A DNA stretch of 25,113 nt, taken from positions 1-25,113 of IMG/VR virus record IMGVR_UViG_3300008111_000125. One strand, 5' to 3'. This document shows positions 14,801 to 22,338 of the stretch, piece by piece; position 1 is the stretch's first letter; each line of letters starts with the position of its first letter. A model generated the notes under the pieces. The model was not told the origin of the DNA. It ran no database searches and was given only the letters and a program-made list of their open reading frames with translations. This DNA is from a virus. The translations under genes were made by a program, and so were the position numbers.

Positions 14801-16538
14801 TTAAAACCGCCATAATGTTTCTAACAGTAGGTTTGAATCCAATACCTTCAGTTCCACTTTCAATTTTTTCAAGTAGTTTCTTAGTTATTTGGTCTTCAAA
14901 CTGCGAAAGTTTTTTGTTGGCTTGTGCCTCTAATAATTGAATCTGTTTGTCGAATCTTCCATCACCTTCAAAAACAAAAAATGGTGCTCTTATATCAACT
15001 AGTGTTTCTTTCCCGTTTACAATCTCTGTTTTATAAATTGGCTTTGTGAACCTTTCGAACTCTCCTTTTATCCTATTAACGTCTTGCTCGGTTGGTTTAT
15101 AGATACCAGTTTGAGCAATAGTAGTTGCGGTCCAATTCACAGCATCCGCGTTTGGTGCTTTTATTTTGACCGTATTAATGTTAATTGGATTTGGTATCGG
15201 TGCAGCCCCTCCAGCCCCCAACGTTGGGTTCTTAGCCAAAAGTTCATTATACTGTTTAATTATACTCTCAAGTTGGTTCGTGGCTGCAAGTTTAGTTTCA
15301 AGGTTTAACTCCTTATACATGTAAGTCCTATCTCCATTATTTAGAATAATGGGTGCGGGATTCAAATAATCTGAAAACCAAGAAGTTTCACCCGCTCTAA
15401 CACCTCTATTTGCAGAAGTTCCGAAATAGTTTGTTAATACTTGTTTGTATCCTCTAATATTAGTCAAAGGGTCCACATCTGCCTTTGCAAACTTATTGGC
15501 CACGTTTTGCTCGAACAGGTCTAACTTATTAATGAATTGCACTAAAGTATATTCAGGAAAGTCGGGAGGTATCAACCCCTTTGATTTATATTCACTATAA
15601 ACTTCTTTTATCTTCTGATAACCTCTTTCAGATGTAACTTGTACAGTGCCTTCTGATTGTCTACCATCATTAACCTGATTAGCAGCTCCCACCTGTGTTG
15701 CAACTGAGGTCTGTTGTTCGCGATTTGTTTGTTGTGGTCCAACAGGTTGTGCCGAAACATTGAACTGTTGACTATACATGTGTGGTGTCGCAATAAGATG
15801 ACCCATTGCAACTTCGTTAAGGATGTTAAACTTATATCCTTTGAAATCCAAATCAATTTGGTAGTTTCCACTGAAGGTGTTAAACCTTGCGTTGAATTTT
15901 TCCAAATTAAGTTGGTATCTTATGGCTTGACCGTAATACCCTTTGAGAGTCAAATAAAATGGTGGGTATGGTAAATTAAAAAATGCTGCGTAAGGTGAGT
16001 TGTTACCTAACTGAAATAAAGCCCTTCCTTGAACATCTTCCAAAGAAATTCTTACAGATGGTACAAAAGATAGGTTTGTATCAACACTTATGTTTGTAAT
16101 TCCAAGTAATCCATTATCCAATACACTTGTTAAGTCAGATGGTTTTTCAACAACGTAAGGCTTAGTACCGTCTTTTGGGACAACGGTTTGACTCATCATT
16201 TGATTTACACCCTTGAATTTAGTTGTATTGTCCCCTGTTAATTCATCATAATAACCTGTACCCAAATATGAATCCTTAGTTGGTTTTAGGAAATCCATCT
16301 TGGCAATTGAAACAATTCGTACCCTATCTTCAGGAGAAGCTCCAATAGCAAGTTTTGTTCTTGGAAGTAATTCAGCTTCCAAGTTTGCATACATAACAAG
16401 GTTCTCGTGGTCAACCAACCTTTCACGAATCTTTCCTAAAGAATCGATTGTTTTGTTAGGGTCAACTACGATAATGTTGTTATAATCAAACTCAACATAA
16501 ATGTTCCCACTGTTATCCGCCTGTACGTTACCTGCCAT
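8817..16538 (-). CDS. Giant baseplate/tail hub protein with IPT/TIG domain (2573 residues)
   Basis: This is a single uninterrupted frame of 7.7 kb, far longer than any T4 baseplate protein. Residues ~150-250 ('VRISLEDVQGRALFQLG' through 'SGNYQIDLDFKGYKFNILNE') look like a tail-hub barrel strand set. Residues ~1848-1907 ('MFNGPYMIQSIQHTIQPGNFQTSFTGIR') resemble the second barrel of gp27/gpD/VgrG-type hubs. Residues ~1960-2137 include 'NNNLGLLSLE' and 'IVSFATIEDYIKFMVDSL', reminiscent of glucosaminidase-type lysins, but I see no catalytic glutamate in place. Residues ~2187-2280 are a convincing IPT/TIG domain ('PPYINSFAPAIGFTGTQMVINGRNL'). The last ~290 residues are Thr/Asn-rich and beta-like, suitable for surface binding. 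No signal peptide. Its ATG overlaps the end of the gp53-like gene by 11 bases, so the two are translationally coupled. The role as structural baseplate hub with peripheral domains is inference; the TIG call is the firmest part. Confidence 0.8.
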   Translation of the reverse strand: MAGNVQADNSGNIYVEFDYNNIIVVDPNKTIDSLGKIRERLVDHENLVMYANLEAELLPRTKLAIGASPEDRVRIVSIAKMDFLKPTKDSYLGTGYYDELTGDNTTKFKGVNQMMSQTVVPKDGTKPYVVEKPSDLTSVLDNGLLGITNISVDTNLSFVPSVRISLEDVQGRALFQLGNNSPYAAFFNLPYPPFYLTLKGYYGQAIRYQLNLEKFNARFNTFSGNYQIDLDFKGYKFNILNEVAMGHLIATPHMYSQQFNVSAQPVGPQQTNREQQTSVATQVGAANQVNDGRQSEGTVQVTSERGYQKIKEVYSEYKSKGLIPPDFPEYTLVQFINKLDLFEQNVANKFAKADVDPLTNIRGYKQVLTNYFGTSANRGVRAGETSWFSDYLNPAPIILNNGDRTYMYKELNLETKLAATNQLESIIKQYNELLAKNPTLGAGGAAPIPNPININTVKIKAPNADAVNWTATTIAQTGIYKPTEQDVNRIKGEFERFTKPIYKTEIVNGKETLVDIRAPFFVFEGDGRFDKQIQLLEAQANKKLSQFEDQITKKLLEKIESGTEGIGFKPTVRNIMAVLMASAEAFIRLLDDVHNNAWNVKYDPVRKKAILNNPSSASGSDTVDDLKLTQTAIEQSTGLKYAEIPVYPWPQFFIETPEDKKGRFQLKYPADPSVVELTQGWDYSKWPEVEFVEEYMRGITQKFNPPLTPEPLDNQQDTNIININAIEFPSEGIAYVNKEEIKFFYEIWERQLLTSRYSNFVRANGNQVDEIIKLNTEAEASNIVTSLGLNAPYITMKLKNYGLNSTNYRAFLENISNGGTGRAWQDFIRDFFVTPYIRNLTENSFSILDINEFGKIPQLFTKSAALQKLVTNSTNEPNITDTIPFTDSVWVTDNMADGKTAQGTNVYNTNKVLTVFEPRKIISNFNDVYNFDEKRPVTNFSYKNTNNNPYPIVSATNLNQTGLNDFYRIRIDSGNFIATEGVYVHFAPSFQLFGVTNPIPFQTTTSILNTPFMVNAIQNGVQDFRNKAKYPYVQAAYLFLNSLPLASLKEKYKSFNNNTSSDLDYIASCLKKFGAIHKLPYAWILKMGSVYHRYKVFKETNVDILNTAWTNFDYVKNFSPIQGTTTQTYNVKIGGQTKPITLQNETNTDVNIQVGFYPKVINDFYTFLTGYEVYKDYTDAEIQNTINGGMKIFNFSESDIQTIQQTKRLRLSTWSVLIPSVVKNGIKCDPNDNTLATAYTIVPSFGSIVNQASLECVVNQNTPTSFTKVNLSNNPSMYNGSVRLFWAAPNYGYFDNQTLVKPSPESYMNKIDSKKSNQTPFKLSMVDEYSKIEEIFSVFEKRVLDSFEQEFLNFSKPITDVDLPVSTQIGASSVAINADFKNFQSLFKSLLTVVPKPSTTNDQEYFTGIINAQYQNVQNTLRGFLEYDILFRYGNPSNYKRRIVDSYLSHNSAPVITDPIKFKPYVKGTLPSRGGTISVSQSKVQNPAAWFALETEVGFSTIPNVVYSSTGSYITDFFIDNDIEFTADNVVLLSQIIKMYATYKLKLPSAAVDQFKNQIQYLINAEDLLQGNFLNDLLARLNKDLPSQYQVPQGTVNSVITGEQSKIENWEIFKALNDKWIAGGDYKSKTLFEDIMFLDRASRNIGQTVLIDIFDLKSMLGKDSLNNAMSVFTLMSGILIKNNFTVMNLPAYVNFYNVQDVDGTTIPKPEGTLDFANNLWGTFLNVDYRNATSKMVCFYVGKPSQYLDLPKGNFRFRDDGFEMRRASENPLIENQDGKKDWSLSNKCVGFNVDIGIRNQNIFYSFQVDQSAGVATSESINTQLNMVNQASGRNVATQNVSLYNLYKNRSYKCTVVCLGNALLQPSMYFNLRHVPMFNGPYMIQSIQHTIQPGNFQTSFTGIRQGIYDLPSIDSFLQSMNQNLLTKIEEILKIKKDQPPAIKITEEQKATQTVQKADNTLDTQNSCSTKVDLTAYQGYSVQAGVPINITPDAFAAKLLATLPGQSNQLLRTYIYCISYVTSFVKSSNTGAGNFVSYNNNLGLLSLENNFQPRANKYFKKEFCCVNVKIGTQSQSKPIVSFATIEDYIKFMVDSLKERVPQIERLGLDKFYVCHWPKENVSESYFESNFGEFETVRKTMEEAIQSSVKVKLVTEATADAVDASNNRQGGSTPGVTPTPTPLNPLPGQVCPPPYINSFAPAIGFTGTQMVINGRNLDTTTKVFFKEGNSQYEVEQRYITIIDAQTLRIVVPKFADGTQVKTTNLAVQTSYGTFTTVGTFKYDPAVPASAASSPGSFVNGASGTQNQNISNTNPTVPALIETQRTTSPNQTTDLIRVDVAPNVGVWTISATQTLTYSYKKITRGPNNTVTKTEKYKGSQSLTGFVSNNGQTFQFTKAAAEVVLNGAIPQIDRVNGEVNCQIQVTAIPADRVKNPQNQTLSFNFNYVYPTQVTNNTTEPGSLVIVQETSSGELPNFSGDNYYNIKKGPGGYITLKFSCTNLIEKGAFALTSIPDLVDQQIRITNNSDTKYTNLIETNAIGRFQASVRYKSSDLTITFSNTSTPVPANAGATSPIITLS

Positions 16539-16851
16539 AATAAAAGAAATGGTTTTCTATCGCCGCCTTATAATCCTGTAAGGAGGGTAATAATGGGAAG
16601 GGGACAATTAGAATAGCACCATCGAAAATATTATTTTCCATACCCACAAACTGTGGGTTTGCTTGAAGTATCAACCAACCAAAAGTTGGGGAGTTGTAAT
16701 ACTCTTGTGATACTCTATCTAATCTACTCCTACCTACTTTATAAATGTAAGTTTTATCTGTTGGTTTTGAAGGCAATTGAACATAAGGCACAACAGTTTG
16801 TTCACCATTGATTATAAATTGACTATATCTATTCCAATATGTGTATGCCAT
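16528..16851 (-). CDS. 53: Baseplate wedge protein, gp53/LysM-like
   Basis: This 107-residue protein has a LysM-like body: 'YIYKVGRSRLDRVSQEYYNSPTFGWLILQANPQF' then 'NNIFDGAILIVPFPL'. This is the pattern (start-up strand, helix, 'W..I..ANP', closing 'G..L.VPFP') seen in T4 gp53 and in LysM tail proteins of contractile injection systems. T4 gp53 is about 196 residues, so this is a core-only version. Its ATG shares a base with the stop of the 1696-residue gene (TAATG), and its end overlaps the 2573-residue gene by 11 bases, so the three are expected to be made together and to assemble together. In T4 gp53 joins neighbouring wedges. The gp53 name is by fold pattern; 'LysM-like baseplate protein' is the safer call. 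Confidence 0.72.
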   Translation of the reverse strand: MAYTYWNRYSQFIINGEQTVVPYVQLPSKPTDKTYIYKVGRSRLDRVSQEYYNSPTFGWLILQANPQFVGMENNIFDGAILIVPFPLLPSLQDYKAAIENHFFYYGR

Positions 16852-19800
16852 TAGTTAAGTTTTGCTTTTGAAATATATGCACCTCCATCGTTCTTTATGT
16901 TCCACGTCAATTGGTCGGTATTGGAATTTGTCTGTGCTGCTAAGTTTTTAACCATAGCCTCTTGTGATTTTATTTCTCCTTCGGTGTCTGCTGGTTTTTC
17001 AGATGTGAATGAGAGCACTCTTTTCTTTGATGGGAACGGGGTATATTTTATGAAATTTTTCAAATCGTTCTTTTCTAAGTTATCAATAAAAGATTTAGTC
17101 AAATTATTCTCCTCTGTAAATAGAGGTTTTGCCTTTGTTAACCAGTAAGCGTCGAAAACCTCTTCAATATTTGTTTTCTTATCACCGATAATTGCCTGAT
17201 TACCAATTATATTACCGATGATTGCTTGTTTGAATGTTTGATATTTTTTATCATCTAATATGTCCTCCGAAACAATCATGTATTGTCTTCTGAAAGTAAA
17301 ATTAGTTTCAAACAATCTGTTTTTAGAGAAAGGTTTGAAAACAATTTCTTCAGGCTTTTCACCCAAATATGAATTTAGAGCTTTTCCACCACCAAGATTG
17401 AAAACTAAAACACCAGTATATTCTTTACCGTCCTGTGTGTTTACAAAACTATGATTTTTCCAAATTACATTATTGAAAGTTATAACATCATCTTGAATTT
17501 TTTTATAGTCGTTCCTTAATTCAACAAATGTATCAGCAGGCACAGGTTGAGAAGAAGGGTCAAATTCGTTAGTACCTATTGTACGATATAAAGTAACATT
17601 ACCATTACTAGATTGGAAACCATCTGTACCATTATTGGCCATCCCCTCAAAAGTCAATATATTAGCTCTTGATAGTTGTTGAATGTATTGAGTCTCGATA
17701 TTGGTAATATCCTGAATGATTTTTGTTATTGCGTTCTGATAATTACTTCTTTTGTTTTTTACAAAATTAGCATAGTTTGTTTTTACAGTTTCTTTCAATC
17801 TTTGTGAAAAATCCCAATTAACGTCTGAAACGTATTTGATAAATTCATCATTACCTGCTGCAATGTTTTTCTCATACTCCGCAAAGATATTGTTTACCCT
17901 TTTTTCAACATTATTGGGCTTACCAAACAACACAAACTTACTTGTTGAGTTTACGGGTGTAACACCTTCAGCGTAATTTCTTTCTAACATCCACTGTTGT
18001 CTCATGGCATTATTGTATTGTGCATTAACTTCTTTTTGTTTGTTAACAACGTTTTGAAAATATGTTTGTGTTTGATTAACCAAATTGACCATATAGTTTT
18101 GATAAGAAATTTTACCTACCTCAAAAGTTGAAACAATTTCTTTACTTATAATCGTTCCAATGGTTTGGTTATTGTTCTGACCATTGTTCGGTTCTGCTTG
18201 GTTAACTGCTGGCGGAGCTGGTGGATTAGCCATCGCCAAGAACTCAGCATCCAATACTTTCAAGAAGTCTTCCTGAGCTGTAACATCAGCTCTATCATCA
18301 TAAATTTCTGTGTTGGCATAATAGTTGAACGATAAGGCGTTTTGTAATTTGTCCACAGACTCTTTTAGTCCACTACCTCCAACAAACTTGAATCCCATTT
18401 GAATTGTCGCAATCATTGGTTGTACACCAATACCCTCAGGATTTATATCTAAATCTTCATAACTTATATTAAGTGAATCTGGAATTATTTTCGTGTTATA
18501 GAAATCGCCAATTCTGAGAACGAGAACGGGTGGTGCGCCGAAAGCTGTGTTCACAGCGTTGTTATATTGTAGTGATTCAGTCCCATTAACCGTTTTGATT
18601 GTAGGGATTGTATCACCTGGTCTCATACATTGTTGTAAAAATGTGAGTCTTGAATTTAGTCCTTCGGGTGTTATTGAGTGAAAAGCAGGCTGGAAAAATT
18701 TGAGTTTGTCTCTCAAATTATCGTACACCATAGGCGATTCCTGTTTGATGGTTTCAAAATAATCACACTCAGAAAGTAGCGACCTAAGAACCCTTTTGGT
18801 TATATTATCTCTTGGTTTCCATTCTCTGACGGTTTCTTCTGTATCAACTGTTGTTGTTACGGTGTTTGCTTGAAAAACGTCTGTATACTTTGGTGTTGGT
18901 GTTGATGATGGAACGTTTGTACTTGTGTCGTCTTTGATTGAACTTATGTAGGCTCTTCTACAAGCCATGGCCCCATATGTAAAAATTTCTTTAGCTTCAA
19001 CTTGTACGTCGCCACCAACTACAGGGACTGTCTTGTCTTCGTCTGTACATCTCACAGTATTACCTAAAGTGAAATCTTTTGGGTCGGTTGGGTCCGCAAC
19101 CTTGAACTGTTTAGGTTGAGTTCTTGTTGATTCTCCTAAACCTTTCGAAGGAACTATTAAAAGTCTTTTTTCTTCAATAAATTTCTTCAAAGCATCTTGT
19201 TGTGAAAAGAATAAGACGGCGGATTCAACTCTTCTTTTGGAGAGTTCTTGGTTGTATTGAACTGTTGCGGGCGCAGAACAACTTGAGTCAATTGTTATGG
19301 TTATTGTTCCTGTGGAGCCACTTAATTTTGTGGCTAAGTCAGTAACCATTTTTTGTGCAATTTTATAATTCGGTTTTACAACGTTGTCGAAAAAAGATGT
19401 TGTCTGTGCCGCAGTACTCGGACTTTTTGATTTGTAATAATCTATATTGGAAGTAGATGTGTACCTTGAAAATTCATTTGAGTAGTTTGTTACACTACCT
19501 TGTTTAGGATAATCATTTCCAAAGTATAAACCTATTTGTTCATAAACATTCAGAGAAACTGTAGTACTTGTACCCTGCGCTAAAGGTTGCCCTTGACCTC
19601 CATCAACACCTGTTTGAATTGTAGACTTAGACCATTCAATTTGTTCACGGGAAAGTTTTTTAGAAGTAATCGCTTCTTGTAATTGATACAAGTCGTTCGG
19701 ATTCACTTTCCAATATCTTTTAGCTAACTCATATAAGTCATATTTTCTACATCCAGCAAAAAACGAATCGAGAATACTGTTAACTCTTGTTGCGTTTGTT

Positions 19801-21941
19801 TCGTTGGAAAGTACTTTGTTAACGATAACATTTAACACGGAAGGGTGGTCAACAACTATTTTCCATGATAGTGTACCGCCTCTCTGTGTTGACTTGTATG
19901 TGTATATTGGTTCAGGCCTTCCTAAGAAATCACTTGAGTTCCAGTTCGCAGAAACACTTTCACTAAAGGTTAATCCATATGGTGGGAACCACATAACTCT
20001 ACCACCATTTGGTCCTCTTTCACAAATTGGCAAATCAGATACAGAATATCCAGGACTTGATGATGTTCTCCAAGCCAAGTTTTCGAGTGAAAACATGTAT
20101 TTTTTCGCAAAAGCATTGTTTTCAGTTCCAATCAAATTCGTTGAACTTTGACCTCCTTCTTGTTTATTAGGAACAATATTCAAATTGTATGTGTTATCCA
20201 AAACTGAGTCAGAAAATCTTCTTCCTTGTGTTGTGATACCGTCGGCTTTTTGTAAGTCGTTGTATTGAAGATATGGAGTATCTTTAGCAAAAACTCTACA
20301 GTATTCAGTACCAACTTCTTGACCAGGGTCACCAACATATCTATAAACTCTTGAACCTTTGGTCATTTCTTTGTATCCATCATTGAATACTTTGGATACT
20401 TGGTCTATGGCATTTCCTACGTGTTGTAATCTCTTACCTCCTTGCGGTTGACTATTAATTAACCTTTGGGTGTCGTCAAGAATTGAACCTTCTCTGAAAG
20501 TTCTTTCTGTTGATTCGGTTGAATTATATGATGATGGTTTAAAATCTTCGTCTTCACTTGTTATCTCACCCCCTAACCCAACTCTCTTACCAGCATTTCC
20601 TTTATATTTTGGAGATACCCATGTAAAGCCACCTTCAATACCACCACCATTACCATATGTTGGGCCGTTGGCACCTAACTTAATTTCTTTACTTGGTCCT
20701 TCGTATAGTTGTGCAAGTTCAGTAGGTCCAAAGACAGGAGACTGTTGAACAACACCAAAGTCGTTAACAGGTAGGGCACCTGGTGGTGAGAAGACTTGTG
20801 ACGGTTCTGAGCTTCTTGAACCGACGTAGTAGTTTGAGTTATTTGATACACCACCAACTAATGCACCACCACCTCTATTTAGGAATCCTCTATCATAACT
20901 TGGTTTATACTTGTTGAAGTTAATGTTTCTAAAAAGTATAGACCTTTGTCCGCCACCAGTATTGTTCAAGAAAAGTTGTGAACCCGTCTGAGGTGCCCCT
21001 AATAATCTATTGAAAAAGTTACCTACTGTACTTCTCCTAAAAGCATTTTGTAACTGTTGTATTGTTGTTGGCTGTCCTGAATTTATTGACGTGTCCCAAT
21101 AAGAACCAGGAATCGGTGATACAGGAATTATACTTCCAGCCAATCTCAAAGCAAAATCTGTGGCGGCTAAAATTGGATTTGAAGGTACTGTAATAGTCCA
21201 ATTAGGTTCTATCAGAGGCACCCTTCCTGTTACTAAATTCACTACGTCAATTCCACTATCTACACTGAATAAATTTGCTCTTGCTGCAGTGTTTTGATAA
21301 ATTTGTTGTGCTATTCTTTCTTCGAATGATTTTCTAAGAGTCTGAGCACCTAGTTTGGCAATAAAAGAGTCTTGACTCAAAAGTCCATTACTTCCGAGTG
21401 GGTCTCTCGATAATAAAATTCCTACGGGTCCGTATGATGATGGGTTAAAGGTTGTTGGATATGGTTGATTGTTGTATAACCTAGTACCGCCCACCACAAA
21501 GTCTGGTTGTGTGATGTATTCACCACTATCTAAAGATGTCTGTGTTCCGTTCGCATAAGCATTCAAAGGTTTCCAAGCTGGAGAAATACTACCGAAACCT
21601 TTATTAGATGCAACTTGAGATTGGTCTATTATTTTTGCGTCCTGTTGACCTGGTCCATACTCTCCCTTATTTGATTTCGTATTTAATAATCCTGTTGGGT
21701 CTGGAACTTGTTTGTATCCACCTTCAGAACCCCACTCATTGAGTGGATATAGTTTGTTTGCAAAACTTGGTTCGTCAATTAATTTATCTGGACTGTCTTG
21801 AACAGAACTATCGGTCTGAACATAAGTTGTATCTATTGGAAGTGTTGGTCGATTTGGGGCTTTGGCATACGGTGTTAAGTTCCTAGTTAGGAGCTTTTTT
21901 CTAAAACCGTTTGTTGCAGAAAAGTCTAATAAACTTGCCAT
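16851..21941 (-). CDS. Giant baseplate protein with tube-cap-like and OmpA-like domains (1696 residues)
   Basis: The start is the ATG at 21941; a TTG one codon upstream is unlikely. The first ~600 residues are Gly/Asn/Ser/Pro-rich and extended ('LLDFSATNGFRKKLLTRNLTPY' at the start). Residues ~615-705 ('YMFSLENLAW', 'MWFPPYGLTFSES', 'YTYKSTQRGGTLSWKIVVDHPS') match a region I associate with tail-tube cap or baseplate proteins of T4-like phages. Residues ~858-1000 look like an OmpA C-terminal domain: 'YNQELSKRRVESAVLFF' with LSxxR at 900-904, 'GLGES', and a closing 'ACRRAYI'. Residues ~1137-1218 ('VLRIGDFYNTKIIPDSLNISYEDL...GVQPMIATIQMGFKFVGGS') resemble the CIS tube-cap/baseplate 'Afp7-type' strand pattern. 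Residues ~1284-1435 are largely helical or coiled. It heads a cluster with the gp53-like and 2573-residue genes. Structural role likely; domain names are pattern-based. Confidence 0.8.
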   Translation of the reverse strand: MASLLDFSATNGFRKKLLTRNLTPYAKAPNRPTLPIDTTYVQTDSSVQDSPDKLIDEPSFANKLYPLNEWGSEGGYKQVPDPTGLLNTKSNKGEYGPGQQDAKIIDQSQVASNKGFGSISPAWKPLNAYANGTQTSLDSGEYITQPDFVVGGTRLYNNQPYPTTFNPSSYGPVGILLSRDPLGSNGLLSQDSFIAKLGAQTLRKSFEERIAQQIYQNTAARANLFSVDSGIDVVNLVTGRVPLIEPNWTITVPSNPILAATDFALRLAGSIIPVSPIPGSYWDTSINSGQPTTIQQLQNAFRRSTVGNFFNRLLGAPQTGSQLFLNNTGGGQRSILFRNINFNKYKPSYDRGFLNRGGGALVGGVSNNSNYYVGSRSSEPSQVFSPPGALPVNDFGVVQQSPVFGPTELAQLYEGPSKEIKLGANGPTYGNGGGIEGGFTWVSPKYKGNAGKRVGLGGEITSEDEDFKPSSYNSTESTERTFREGSILDDTQRLINSQPQGGKRLQHVGNAIDQVSKVFNDGYKEMTKGSRVYRYVGDPGQEVGTEYCRVFAKDTPYLQYNDLQKADGITTQGRRFSDSVLDNTYNLNIVPNKQEGGQSSTNLIGTENNAFAKKYMFSLENLAWRTSSSPGYSVSDLPICERGPNGGRVMWFPPYGLTFSESVSANWNSSDFLGRPEPIYTYKSTQRGGTLSWKIVVDHPSVLNVIVNKVLSNETNATRVNSILDSFFAGCRKYDLYELAKRYWKVNPNDLYQLQEAITSKKLSREQIEWSKSTIQTGVDGGQGQPLAQGTSTTVSLNVYEQIGLYFGNDYPKQGSVTNYSNEFSRYTSTSNIDYYKSKSPSTAAQTTSFFDNVVKPNYKIAQKMVTDLATKLSGSTGTITITIDSSCSAPATVQYNQELSKRRVESAVLFFSQQDALKKFIEEKRLLIVPSKGLGESTRTQPKQFKVADPTDPKDFTLGNTVRCTDEDKTVPVVGGDVQVEAKEIFTYGAMACRRAYISSIKDDTSTNVPSSTPTPKYTDVFQANTVTTTVDTEETVREWKPRDNITKRVLRSLLSECDYFETIKQESPMVYDNLRDKLKFFQPAFHSITPEGLNSRLTFLQQCMRPGDTIPTIKTVNGTESLQYNNAVNTAFGAPPVLVLRIGDFYNTKIIPDSLNISYEDLDINPEGIGVQPMIATIQMGFKFVGGSGLKESVDKLQNALSFNYYANTEIYDDRADVTAQEDFLKVLDAEFLAMANPPAPPAVNQAEPNNGQNNNQTIGTIISKEIVSTFEVGKISYQNYMVNLVNQTQTYFQNVVNKQKEVNAQYNNAMRQQWMLERNYAEGVTPVNSTSKFVLFGKPNNVEKRVNNIFAEYEKNIAAGNDEFIKYVSDVNWDFSQRLKETVKTNYANFVKNKRSNYQNAITKIIQDITNIETQYIQQLSRANILTFEGMANNGTDGFQSSNGNVTLYRTIGTNEFDPSSQPVPADTFVELRNDYKKIQDDVITFNNVIWKNHSFVNTQDGKEYTGVLVFNLGGGKALNSYLGEKPEEIVFKPFSKNRLFETNFTFRRQYMIVSEDILDDKKYQTFKQAIIGNIIGNQAIIGDKKTNIEEVFDAYWLTKAKPLFTEENNLTKSFIDNLEKNDLKNFIKYTPFPSKKRVLSFTSEKPADTEGEIKSQEAMVKNLAAQTNSNTDQLTWNIKNDGGAYISKAKLN

Positions 21942-21950
21942 CAAATCTTT

Positions 21951-21961
21951 TTATATAAATA
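21951..21961 (-). promoter_or_regulatory. Late-gene leader element TATTTATATAA (copy 2)
   Basis: This is the same 11-base element as before two other late genes, 9 bases before the ATG of the 1696-residue gene. It is followed by AAAGAT, matching copy 1 (AAAGAA). Whether it acts in transcription or translation is not shown by the sequence. Confidence 0.45.
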
Positions 21962-21981
21962 GGTTAGGGATAATTTTTTTG

Positions 21982-22338
21982 TTATCCACCACCATAAGTA
22001 TTTGACCCTTGTCTTTGTGTTGGGGATTGTTTTGAAGCACTTTGAACGTTGATAATATAATTTTGGAACTCTGTTCCACTCAACTTGTCTGAAAGTATTT
22101 TTGTAATTTGATTAATCTGTTCTTGAGTCAATCCTTGAGCACCGTTGAAGTTAATATCAATCACAATTTTACCACCCATATCAATCTTTGTGGATGAGCT
22201 TGCCCCGTAACTTTGAGCAACAGACTTCACTTCTTGTTGTATTTGTTCTGTTCTAGTTTGGTTAGATGATGGAGATACAGATGAAGTTTCTTGACCAGGT
22301 ATTTTACTCAGAAGTCCTCTTGTGGTTCTCGAAACCAA
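21982..22338 (-). CDS. C-terminal part of the tape measure in the -1 frame (118 residues)
   Basis: The open frame reads 'LVSRTTRGLLSKIPGQETSS' and continues through a Ser/Gln-rich linker to 'MGGKIVIDINFNGAQGLTQEQINQITKILSDKL', a strand-helix unit like those that close phage tape measure proteins, and ends in Gly-Gly-Gly. It has no good start of its own: the only early initiator is a TTG at 22338, inside the preceding gene, and the first ATG is at codon 53. The frame is open further upstream, to about 22440, overlapping the end of the 480-residue tape measure gene, and the overlap reads sensibly just upstream ('YGFNFID'). I therefore read it as the tail of the tape measure, reached by a -1 shift, not as a separate gene. 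A sequencing error or a true separate TTG-start gene are the alternatives. Confidence 0.65.
   Translation of the reverse strand: MVSRTTRGLLSKIPGQETSSVSPSSNQTRTEQIQQEVKSVAQSYGASSSTKIDMGGKIVIDINFNGAQGLTQEQINQITKILSDKLSGTEFQNYIINVQSASKQSPTQRQGSNTYGGG

Noticed and set aside
21968-21987. GGATAA/TTATCC inverted repeat as a terminator after the tape measure tail
   Set aside because: The stem is 6 bp, mostly A/T, and no T run follows it on the minus strand.
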